From Amyloporia xantha (taxonomy: Eukaryota; Basidiomycota; Agaricomycetes; Polyporales; Adustoporiaceae), in assembly GCA_036971615.1 (NCBI GenBank), contig JAYKKR010000007.1, positions 1,798,001-1,862,000 of the forward strand: a stretch of DNA of 64,000 nucleotides, read 5' to 3'. The position numbers and the translations under genes were made by a program. Under the pieces are notes generated by a model. The model was given only the letters and a program-made list of their open reading frames with translations, made no database searches and was not told the DNA's origin. Shown piece after piece: positions 48,427 to 58,705 of the stretch (the stretch's first letter is position 1; each line of letters begins with the position of its first letter).

Positions 48427-50484
48427 TCACATAGCTGCCATCCCCATGCCCTGAAGCGCACCTACTCTTTGAGCAGGCTGTGTTTGCTGAGGCGGTTGCG
48501 GCGTGCTCAGTTGCAACGTTTGGCTTGCTGCAAACACGGGAATGGTCTTTTCTTCAAGATCAGCGTATAGGACCGTCATCTCCTTTCGTGCTTTTTCCCA
48601 GTTGTCCGGATCCCAGTAAGAGTACGTCCCGTGCTCGCCTCCGGGGACCTTTTGTGAAGCGGCTGTACCAGTCTCCTTGGTCAACCACAGGCGCATCTCT
48701 TTGTGGTATCGCCAGTTACGATTCCATCTGGTCGGGACAACGATGCAGTGAGATGGCGCTATAAGCCGCGGGGTCGGAGGTGGGACTTACAGCTCCTGCG
48801 CTGCAACCTCTTGTAGCGCGTCACGGGGAGAAGAATAGAACATGAAGAAGAGCGTTTCGTCGCTGAACGCCGCCGCCTTGTTTGGCCCCGGTGGAGGCGG
48901 TTGCACATTATAACACGTAGGCAGGTGAAAATCCGGCTCTACTGTGTGGGCAGCCGAGGAGTCCGCCCAAGGGGTAATGAAAGCCGAATAGAGATTTCTA
49001 CAATCATTTACATCAGCGGATATAACTTGGACATAGCTCCATGTTCTGACCCTTGTGCCTGCATATCCAGGCCCATGGTGCCCAAGTCTGTCCCTACGGA
49101 GAGCAAGTTCTGGTCTGGATCGGCACTTTTTATCATTGCCAACAACCCTAGCAACCCCCACCTGTCCGCAGGAGACATCAACACCTGCTGTGCTGGTGTC
49201 TGCGGTACCGCGCTCGTAGCATGTGCTGGACCCTGTGAAGGATGATGTGCAGTGTCTCCTCCTACGGTCCCGTTTCTTACATAGGGCGTTTGTTGCGTCC
49301 CAGGGTGTGCCGTACCTGCAGGCGGTTGTGCTTGTTGCGAGAACGAAGGCGGAGGTGGTACTCCTGGAGGAGCGTTTAGGTGCTGCTGCTGAGATATGTG
49401 ATTTTGGTGTGCGCCGTTAGGCCCTGTGGGTGGGAATGGGCTCGCTTGCTGAGAGCTAGGATTGGCGTTGGGTGAATTCCAAGCAGCGGCCGCGGCGGCA
49501 TGGTTACTCTGGTTGAGTTTCAGCGCATAATTCTAAAGAGGGTCAGATCCAAGATGAAATTCCAAAAGGCACTAAACACACCCTCTGCTTCTCTGCGTCC
49601 GACTGAAACCCTGGGTGCACATTTCGCGCCTGTCCTAGATTTAGGAGGCCCGGTTGCTGCTGTCCGCTCGCCAGTGACGGGGTCTGCGCTCCGCTCGTTA
49701 ATGATCCCAACAGACTCTGTCGATGTTCTTGCTCGCCGTGCTGGAACCCGTTCAGTCCAGGTGGGTGGCTCTCTGCACTCTGCTGAGACTGCTGCTGTTG
49801 CTGGTGAGCTGTTTGGTTCTGCCCGCCCAATGCAGGAAAATCGTCAGGAGTAAAGTCCCGTGGCTGGTTACCTCCCGGCCCACTCGCTACCTGCGCACCG
49901 TTGGAACCCACACCAAGCTGTACGCCCGTCCCTGCCTGACTTGCGTAACTCGTCGTGTTCGCGCTTGACGCTGCATTTGAGTTGTTTGCCGGCGTTGACC
50001 CTAATGCGGGAAAGTCATTTGGATCTAGTCCGACCTCACTGGCTGACGAGGCCGATGGCGGAGCGCCTACGCTTGGGGTTGTCGTTTGCGCTAAGAACGG
50101 AAGAAGCGTCGAATTTGCACTCGACTGCTGCGACTGCTGTTGATGAGACGTGTGCGACAGCGGTGTTTGGGGTGTATGCTGAGTTTGCGGTTGTTGGGAT
50201 TGCAGACCGCCGGCGGTGAAAGGGAAACTGCTTTGACTTCGTTGTTGGAGGAAATTGGGTGATGGCTGCGAGACCATGTTCTGCGTCGTACGATGATTTG
50301 GAAGAGTAGGATAGCCAGGCATTACATTTCTTGGTGGTATCCCATAACTGGGGTATGGACCACGAAAGGGCCCCCCGAGAGTGGGATTAGGAGCCAGACT
50401 TGGCGGTCTTTGAGGCTGACCTGGACGCGAAGTAAACATCTGTACGTGCTCTCGCGAGTCCCAGCGATTACCTGGTCGATTCAT
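48427..50484 (-). CDS. NOT2: CCR4-NOT complex subunit NOT2 (CNOT2)
   Basis: The N-terminal half (MNRPGNRWDSREHVQ onward) is rich in Gln, Pro and Ser and carries two short motifs DPNDFPALG and TPDDFPALG. After an intron comes NYALKLNQSNHAAAAAAWNS, then the conserved C-terminal region: RWGLLGLLAMIKSADPDQNL, LSVGTDLGTMGLDM, LYSAFITPWADSS, PDFHLPTCYNVQPPPPGP, FSDETLFFMFYSSPRDALQE, NRNWRYHKEMRLWLTKE, GTYSYWDPDNWEKARKEMTV and YADLEE. This is the NOT box of CNOT2/Cdc36, which binds NOT1 and NOT3/5. The complex controls mRNA deadenylation and transcription. The end is a Gln/Pro-rich tail. It is divergent from the Pol III subunit gene, with 332 bases between start codons. Confidence 0.94.
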
Positions 50485-50816
50485 GGCTTATTCGGACACA
50501 AGTGATCGTATGTTCTGCGAGGATATGTGTAGGATTCGAGACGAGATGAACGCGAGGAGGAGGACTGCAGCCGCTCGCTGTCTCTCAGTCTCTCGGAAGT
50601 GGCGGTTGTCAAAAATTCTCAAAATATATTCGCAAGTCAATGACAAGTCGGGGAGATAGATAATCCAAGTCAGTTAAATTGAGTTATCCCCGAAACTCTC
50701 TGCGAAAATGATTCGCATGGGATTTGCATGGGATGTCCGAGTCCCAGTTCCATCCGCCATGATCCTTTTGCAGATCGGTTCATAGTGCTGGATCAGCGAG
50801 AGCTCTATGGAGGTTA
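50485..50816. promoter_or_regulatory. Divergent promoter NOT2 / RPC17
   Basis: The 332-base interval separates the two start codons and must serve both genes. No coding ORF is supported. No known motif stands out. Confidence 0.5.
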
Positions 50817-51609
50817 ATATCTCTTATTAAGTGTTTGACTCCCTGCTAAAATCACGCTACAGGTTCTCAATCAGCGCTCTGCTCTACTATCCAACTATGA
50901 AGTCCTAACCCTTCTGCGGGAGCTTGAGAGCGACCATCTGGCGCGCACAAAAACGGCACTACGAATAAAAAAGGAAGAAGAGCTAGCAGGAAACACAAAT
51001 GCAAGAATACAGGCGCAGTCTGACGATATCTGCGAGAACCTCAGAACAATCGAGGTTGAGGTCAGCACTTCGTTCCTCCGTCTGACCATTCCTATTAGCT
51101 GACATGTTCTCAGGCGATCCAGTATCTCTCAGCTGATTTCCAGCCTACATCCTCACAAAGCGAGACTGGGATCGCTGAATTGACCCGTAACTTGTCTGCA
51201 TATAATTTGACGAAGGCGGAGAAACTACAGATGGTGAACCTGGCACCGACGGAGGCTGTGGAGCTCTACGTTGTATGTAGGGCCTTGCTGTTCTTGCGTT
51301 CGTTTCTCAACGCGATATCTTCGCTAGATCGTTGAAGAGCTGGAAGACCGGTTCGGGGAGCAGATGGAGGACATGCTGAACACGGTCAAGTTATCACTAT
51401 CCAATTCACACATCACAGCACGAACCGAAGCTCACGCCAGTGGTGCACAAGGTGGTGGTGGGAACGTCCAGATGGTATACACCGAGGACAACATGCAAGG
51501 GGATGTCGATGAGGATGGAATTTGGGATTATGATGCAGGCGAGATGGTCTTTGATGACACAGGAGAGGGTGCGGGTGTCGAAGGTGACCTTGACGTGGAC
51601 GATGATTGA
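50817..51609 (+). CDS. RPC17: RNA polymerase III subunit C17 (RPC9/CRCP)
   Basis: The coding sequence starts with a 6-nt exon ATGGAG (50817-50822), spliced to VLNQRSALLSNYEVLTLLRE. The resulting MEVLNQRSALLSNYEVL is the family N-terminus. Later exons give AIQYLSADFQPTSSQ, IAELTRNLSAYNLTKAEKLQ and MVNLAPTEAVELYV, with IVEELEDRFGEQMEDML. This is the HRDC-like domain that pairs with subunit C25 in the Pol III stalk, used for initiation. A long acidic tail (DGIWDYDAGEMVFDD and on) makes the protein longer than yeast C17. Confidence 0.88.
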
Positions 51610-51882
51610 CATACAGACAAGTATAACAACAACATCATGACTGTATTATTGACTTGTTGTAACAACATGCGTTCGCGATATACAACACGACATTACTTGA
51701 TCTGTAGCATACTTATCAGCCAGCGGTCCATAGACAACAACAATAATGACCATATGTGAAGGAGCGTGAGAACAGAAAGAGCGACGAGTGATGCTACAGG
51801 CAGACAGTGCGAGTCCTTGAGGAAATGAAATCTATGGATGTCAGGTGGATGTGGGGAGCGGAATGGTAGTAGCGGCGCATCT

Positions 51883-54811
51883 TCAGGTATGCCGAGGGAC
51901 GAATATCGCAAGGAGAATGATGAAGGGTATATACGTCAGGAAGGATATCGCAGCCATGACACGGCACCGATTGCGCCAGGTCCTCGCGTCTGTGTTTCAG
52001 GAAAATTAGTCGCACAACCAGCAGAGGTCAGCAAGACACAACTCATACCGTGTTCGACCTGAGGGTCATCCAGCGTGACCGCTTTCTCCGTATCCGTCCC
52101 TCCCACATGCCGCGTTTTCGGTATAGGGCAAAATGACACTACCCACCACAACGGGAACAATATAAACCCAATAAAGAAACACCACGCGTGAATGGGCGAG
52201 CCCTCCTGGTCTTCCGTCCTAAGACGAGGCACCCAATCCGTTGGCTGGACTTTGGGCGGCCTACGAGGGTCCCGCATGTGGTACGTGCTCGACCTCGCCA
52301 CGGAAGGAGCGTGGGGCGCAATAAGGGCACTGATGGGGATCGACAGCTCCGAAATACTGCGTCGTCGATCAGTGCGACGGTCAGCAACAGACTCTGCGCC
52401 ATGGGCGGAGCCTAAAGACGCTGTCCTTGAGCCAGAGCGGAATAGTGCGTGCGGAGGTCCACCCGTCCTACTGGGCCAGGACGCGGTGTGACCCGACGAC
52501 GCTGGCGCTTTCTGAGCTGAACCGGGTCTGGAATGCGCAGGAGAAGGTGCTTGAGAGGACGCAGATAAGCGGACGCGTTTATTTTGATATGACGAAGGTG
52601 CCCGCGAAACTTCGGACGTACGATGAGAGCCTAGTGGTGTCAAGAAATAACGATGAGGACATAAGCTCACGACATCCAAAAAAAATACGCACGTCGACCT
52701 TCCGGAGGTATCACAAACGTAGCACGCTGCGCATTCTTCTGATCGGGAGGCGTTATGTCAAGCTCCTCAGCCTTGCGCTTGCCCTTAGAATTTGGTGGTG
52801 TCTCCGGAACAGACATAAGCCCAGGTTCGCTTGCAGAACGCGGTGGTCGATTAAAGGATCCACTTTTCGATGAAAGGGAGGTATTCAAGATTGAAGAATA
52901 CGGTGAAGAGGACGGGCCAGCCTCCAGGGGTTTTGAAGTCGAAGCGACCGGCGAAGGGGTGCTCTTATGAAAAGCACGTTTGCTGCGGGCCTTCCCCAAC
53001 GTGTCGGTACGCGCAGAAGCACTGGCAGACCTCCTCAACGTGTCCTTCCTGAGATCTGACTTCGGAACATCGCTATCGTCCTTGCTGATATTTTGCAGCT
53101 TGATCTCGCCGGGGGTATGCATGACGTGCAGCCGATCACGTCCGCCTTGGCTGTCCGCCGCTGTGAACGCGATTTTTTAATTTACGCTAGTCTATGAGGC
53201 CCTTCACGACCTACCTTGCTGGGCGGGCAACAACTGAGGCGACAGCGAATCAAGGAGAGCGGGTATAGAGCGAGAGGGATAACAAGGACATTGCGGGTCA
53301 GACTGCGATGCCGCCTGGGGAACACGAGGCTCGGCATTTCCCGGCCGACCTCGGGCGATCTGCTCGGCGATGCCGGCCTCCCGGCCGAGTGACAGCTTCA
53401 CGAGATGATGCGCGACTTCAGCAGGCCATCCAAAATCGCTCGGGAGCAGGGACGTGACGCCTGCGGTCGCTTGCTCTGCACACCACTCTGCACTGGTGCG
53501 TCTGCCGGACTTGGTTCTGGGACGTTGCAAGCTGTCAGAGTCTTGCCTTTCTGCAGAGGAGGTTCGGAAGATCCGCTGCATTTTTGGCACCGGGAGACTC
53601 GAGTACCTACGCAGCGATGGACCCAGTGCAACAGATGATTCAAAAGGAGCTCTGGAGTGCTTGCGTGCTTCACCAACCGTCTTGTGCCGTCGATGGACTG
53701 GGTAGGTAGTGGCATGCAGACCTGTAACCCATTTAGGATACCGCGAGGTCCTGAGATGATATGACTTGTCATTTTGCGTCTTTGAGACGCTGATTCGAGA
53801 GCGTGATGCCAAAGCAGAGAGTAATTCAGGATGATCTAGTGGAGGCAGCGGCGGAGGCGGGGATGCAGATTCTGACTGGTGATGCAGATTACGAGATCGG
53901 GTGGACGGAGAGGGATTACCGAATGTATATGGTGAACCAAAAATCATGCTGCGGGTCCCCAAGGAAGGTGTTCCCGCAGATTGAGAGCGTGTCGAGTGGG
54001 AAGAACGAGTTAACTGCAGTCGTGAAGTGTTCGAAACATCGGGAGAGGAACTTTGCTGAAGAGAACTGAAGGCATTAAATTGGTCGTCATCATGATCTTC
54101 GTCATCATTAAGCTTAGAGAAGGAACTCCGGGCAGACGTGGAAATTATTGAGCGAGATGGGAGGACATCGGACGAGGCAAGCGAAGGATTCGTGAAACGA
54201 TGCAGAGAAGTGACAGAACCTGGTTTCGATTGTACCTTCCTTCGTTTGCTGCTGGACGAACGACGGGGAACCAAGGAGTCAAAGCTTCCCGAGTGCCAGG
54301 CAGAAGGAGGAGCTGTCTGGGCGGACACAGAAGGCTTGCGCTCTTCATTCTTACCAAAGGTAGCCCACGGAGAGACAGCCGTCAACTGGCCAGACAGGCG
54401 CGAGAACCGCCGTTTACTTGAGCTCAACGAGGAAACATCTTCTTGAAGCGTTTCGGGACGCTGAGAAAGCTTGATATTTGGACTAGGAACCTCAGCCACC
54501 TGATGCGAGCTCTCTGTACGCGGAACGGACGAGTCAGCTAGATGCACAGAGCATATAGTCCGTAGATCACCCTTTGTACGTCTGGGGGGTTTCAGCCCAT
54601 GGGGAGGATGGTATTCCGTAGAATATGTTTCAAGAAGGCTGGCTATGTCTGGCACGATTGGACGGTCCACGACGGATGCCGGAGTAGAAGTGGACAAGGC
54701 ATCCGGTGTTCCTTGGTCCGTCAGCGAGGGTGAATCGTCAGGATTATTCGTTTGGCTAGCATGTGCGCTAGTTTGAGTTCCATTGCGCCATCGTAGCCAG
54801 AACGCATGCAT
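51883..54811 (-). CDS. Large serine-rich membrane protein, two C-terminal helices
   Basis: Two apparently separate ORFs (54811-53204 and 53122 downward) join at a 54-nt GT-AG intron that keeps the frame: LLPAQQ then AADSQGGRDRLHV. This gives one protein of about 900 residues. Most is Ser/Arg/Pro-rich and likely disordered, with an acidic patch (LNDDEDHDDDQFNAF) and a short ordered segment (EWCAEQATAGVTSLLPSDFG). Two further introns lead to the C-terminus, which has helix 1 (HAWCFFIGFILFPLWWVVSF), an acidic loop, the basic RTWRNRCRVM and helix 2 (AAISFLTYIPFIILLAIFV). The ending resembles an uncharacterised serine-rich membrane family in fungi. The function is unknown. Confidence 0.68.
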
Positions 54812-55398
54812 GTCTAGGACGTTTATACAGATTTAGCGTGACTTAGACATACAATCCTACACTCACTGTTTCAGGTCGGCCAGTTCTCGCTCGCAGCCAA
54901 CGAAAACGCTCCTCCTTCCTGAAAGCCAGTATTTAAAAGGTCTTAGCGGTCATGCAAAGTCTTCGTAAATCGTAAACGACTCTGGACGTTCGCGGTGAAA
55001 GATATGTGTAGTGAACAAGTCGAGGTCCGGGTTCAACTCCTGTCCCGCCACTCGAACTGGACCTCCCATATCGGGCCGCTTACTATTTATGGACGTTTGG
55101 CATCCTAGTCCGGTAATAATTGAAGTTGGCAGCCTATATGGACTTATTCTCCAGAATATGAGTCGACACACTGCAGAATACGTGGTCGTGTAGCTGTTGA
55201 AAAACAGATGAGGGCAGAAATCAGGGCGTCGGCTTAGTGCAAGAGAATCTAAGTCATGAGAACCCACGTGACATCCGGCGAGAGTAGCGGGTCACAGGTC
55301 ACAGAATGGCCCAGGCCGATATTGTCACGCACTGCCTCCGAAGGCCGTGCGCCGCTCTCATCCTCGTCAACGACGTTCCCTAGCACTATTCGCCCGCC
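54812..55398. promoter_or_regulatory. Divergent promoter region, serine-rich protein / epsin-like gene
   Basis: This 587-base interval between divergent genes contains short ORFs and a tRNA-like B-box with acceptor tail (about 55025-55052). No complete RNA gene was found. Confidence 0.4.
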
Positions 55399-57478
55399 AT
55401 GGACCGCATTGAATCCCTTACGAATACTCTCTCGCAGATCACGATGTACGACATCAAGAGTATGTACAACCAGGTGCGCGTTACAAGCGAGAAAGTGGTG
55501 TCGATCAGTGCTGACAGTCACGGTGCATAGGCGAAGAATGTGGTCTTGAATGTAAGCGAGATGGAAGCTAAGGTGCGCGACGCTACCAATGATGAGCCAT
55601 GGTGAGTAAGGTATCGAGTTTCCAAGAAGAACAGCACAGTAACGCGGTTTGCAGGGGAGCAAGTTCAACGTTGATGCAAGAGATTGCACAAGGGTAAGTG
55701 ACTCGCTGGTGCTAGAAGACCTCGTTCACCCTCGTGTTTCTTCGACATAGGACGTTCAATTTGTGAGTTTACTATCACCTGCCTCGTGGTCTTCGTTCGT
55801 TGCTGATGCCACGTAGCCAAAACTTTAATGAGATTATGCCTGCTATTTATGCGCGCTTCATGGAGAAGGAAGCGCGACAGTGGCGGCAGATATACAAGGT
55901 GTGTACTGGCCATAGCAGAGTTTAATGGTCGTTGGCGTGCTAAAGCTGTAATAGGCACTCCAACTTCTCGAGTACCTTATCAAGAACGGGAGTGAGCGAG
56001 TTGTTGATGATGCGCGTTCGCACATTGCGACCATCAAGATGCTCCGCAATTTCTATTACATTGATGAAAAGGGTAAGGATCAAGGTCTCAATGGTAAGTG
56101 AATGTATCGTAGATTGAAAGTCAGACCTTTGCTAATGACGTCTACAGTCCGTAATCGCTCTCGTGAGCTAGTGGAGCTTTTGAGCGACGTTGAAAAGATT
56201 CGAACGGAACGTCGTAAGGCCAAGGCGAACAAGCACAAATACACTGGTGTCGGAAATGATGCCATGAGCTTCTCCTCTGGAGGAGGCAGGTACGGCGGCT
56301 TTGGAAGCGATAGCTTGGGGTATGGCGGAGGGAGCGGAAGCTATGGCGGGGGAAGCAGCAGTGGGGATTACGGAGGTAGAGGTAAATTGCACCCTTCGTG
56401 CAATGTCTCCCACCCTAATTTGATTGCCAGATTTCAGCAGCAGCTACTCTGGTGGAGGCGGTGGTGGCGGCTTCAGGGACGAGACTTCAAGAAGAGGATT
56501 CCAGGAGTACGATGCTGGCGATGATGAGACTTTGCCGAGACGGTCAAACTCGATCACCTCCTCTAGGTCGCCTGTTAGCACGAATCCTCGGCGTGCCTCC
56601 ACCATGCCTACTCCCGCTCCTGCTGCCCCTAAAGCTCCAGAACCCTCTAAGGAGGTTGACTTACTTGGGATGGACGATGATGCATTCGGAAGCACTAGCA
56701 GTACCACGGTCCCCACTACGAATAAGGCTTTGCCCGCAGTAGCATCGCATGCTACCCTAGAAGGTACGCACATGGACTGGTTGCCTGACGATTACTGACA
56801 CCGCATGCTAGGTGATGACGAGTTCGATGACTTTCAGACGGCGCCCACTGTCGCCCCTGCTGTCCCTGTGGCCCCTGTGGTTCAACAGTCTGCAAGGCTC
56901 GTCTCGACCCCTCTGTTCCAGCAGCATGCTCCACTGCAATCCATAAGCTCGCCGTTGCAATCTATGACTCCTCCCATTCAGCCCATGAGCCCCACGATGC
57001 AATCCATGGCGGCAGCGATGCCGCCCATGAACCGCATGGGCAGCAGTGGTTTCGGCACGCTCACCCCCTCCGTCGGAGCCGCGACTGCTAGGACACCATA
57101 CATGTCTCCTACCACTGCGCCCATGCAGAACTCGATGTTCCCCTCTCATCATCGCTCAACCCTGCGCGTACCTCGGCAACGTCGCCACCGCCGAAGCCTG
57201 CCGCAAGTGCTAATTTCGATGATCTATGGTCGATGTCGTTAGGCTCGGCGAGTAGCGCGTCATCGGGGGCGAAGTCGCCGGCTTCGTCGTCAGGGGCAGG
57301 GAAGTCGATCAAGGATCTTGAGAAGGAAAAGGCACAGGCGGGGATTTGGGGATCGGGACAGAGCAGAGCACCTGTGGCCGCTGGGTTCGGCTCGTTCGGC
57401 GGCAGCGCTGCTAGCACCCCTTCGGCGGCTGCTCAACCCTCTGCATCTGCGGAAGGGTTTGACGACCTGCTGCTGTAA
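55399..57478 (+). CDS. ENT3: ENTH-domain epsin-like adaptor (Ent3/epsinR type)
   Basis: The ENTH domain runs from MDRIESLTNTLSQITMYDIK through VVLNVSEMEAKVRDATNDEP, WGASSTLMQEIAQG, NEIMPAIYARFMEKEARQWR, QIYKALQLLEYLIKNGSERV and IATIKMLRNFYYIDEKGKDQ to VRNRSRELVELLSDVEKIRT. A Gly/Ser/Tyr-rich linker follows, then an acidic adaptor-binding stretch (VDLLGMDDDAFG, GDDEFDDFQTAP). The far end has FDDLW and FDDLLL motifs. Such proteins bind phosphoinositides, clathrin and GGA/AP-1 ears at the Golgi and endosomes. The last part lies in another frame from the preceding exon. An atypical 83-nt intron (57046-57128) would join them, otherwise a frameshift is present. Several exons are tiny. Confidence 0.86.
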
Positions 57479-58705
57479 GCATGATAGATTCGTCATGGTA
57501 ATTTGGGTTGGGTTTTGTGCTGGATATCTCTCGTTAATGACATACTGTATGTATGATCAGTCATCGAACAGGATTTTCTGTTCGGACCTCCGTTGCGTCC
57601 TCTGCGTCCTCTATAAAAGCGTTAAGCGCTTGTGATGGCAGAGCTCGGTGACGTGTGACAGACCGCTGTTCAGACTCCAGAGGGGCCTGTGATGCGTGAC
57701 AGAACTTAAGGTCGAGACTAGATGTAGTTTTCTTCTATCCTCTTTAACTTACAACACAGACCATGCTCGGCGAGATGCAATTATGTTCTTTACACGCCGC
57801 GCTGCGCGAGTCTAGTCACTGGAGGCAATGCCCAGTTTCATGCCACCAAAAATTAGACGAAAACCGACGTGATGGGGGGTTTATCCAATATTCGGAGCTC
57901 GGAATATTGGGTGAACATCATAAAACAGAGCTCTATGATTGGCTGAAAATGTCATTTTCAGGCTCCAGATACTGTAAATCCTTTATCTTGTTGTCCGGAA
58001 TCGTTATCACCTGTGAGTCTTTCTCTGCAAGCCCAAATGTTACCTCCGGGTGACTCGCAGCACCTGCACAAGTCTGCTTTTCCCCTGATCAGGCACCTAT
58101 TCTTGTGTCCTGAACTTGTAGGCGGGTTGTTGAATACCTTTTGAGTTCTGATGGAGTACGGCAACGGTAGATATGGCCGGGTATCTATTCGACTTATCGT
58201 CAGACGCCGAGTTCGGTGAAACCGTGAGGCAACCGTGAGGTCGCTACTGGGTCCCTGTCAGTTCCCTGTCCTCAGCATCCTCGATCGTCCTTGCGGCCGT
58301 CTCAAGCCGTGCTATCTCCGTGTTGATCTCGAGCTATCCACACCCTGCACATGCGTTCCACCCGATGTCGAGGCACAAATGAAATCATGCAAAATTCGCA
58401 CTGAACAGGGGCATGTGTCTTAGATGTGAGTGTCAAAAAGTACGAGCATATGGAGATGTCGTTGACAGAAATGCGATAGAGGCAAGCTAATCTCAGGCCT
58501 CGAGAATGATCATGCGACTCGAAATGTCCACCCGTGTGTCGAAACGGACGTGAATAATGCGCCGAGGATGCACACGCGGCGAGAGAGATACGGTTTGATG
58601 GAGTTCGGTTCCTTGTGAGAATGTGCATACAAGAAGGCGGAGGTCGATGCAGTCAGCCGTGCTTGTCCCCAACGACGTCCAGCGCTCGACTCGCGACTGC
58701 CCACC
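57479..58705. other. Intergenic with palindromic promoter elements
   Basis: The 1.2 kb before the GH20 gene holds a 26-base near-palindrome (57885-57910) and scattered CCAAT boxes. ORFs on both strands near 58.3-58.9 kb are not convincing and partly antisense to the GH20 start. Confidence 0.4.
57885..57910. promoter_or_regulatory. Near-perfect 26-base palindrome with outward CCAAT boxes
   Basis: CCAATATTC at the left pairs with GAATATTGG at the right around a GAGCTC core. Only one symmetric base pair breaks the palindrome. It lies about 800 bases before the hexosaminidase start. It could be a dimer-binding site or chance. Confidence 0.35.

Noticed and set aside
53405..54446. Series of plus-strand ORFs (77-102 codons)
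   Set aside because: They are antisense to the serine-rich membrane protein gene, whose long open frame and splice sites explain the openness.
54950..55060. tRNA-like 3' half (B-box GGTTCAACTCC and GTCCCGCCA tail) on the plus strand
   Set aside because: No matching acceptor 5' strand, A box or anticodon arm could be found within 150 bases upstream, and the T-stem has a mismatch. At most it is a tRNA fragment.
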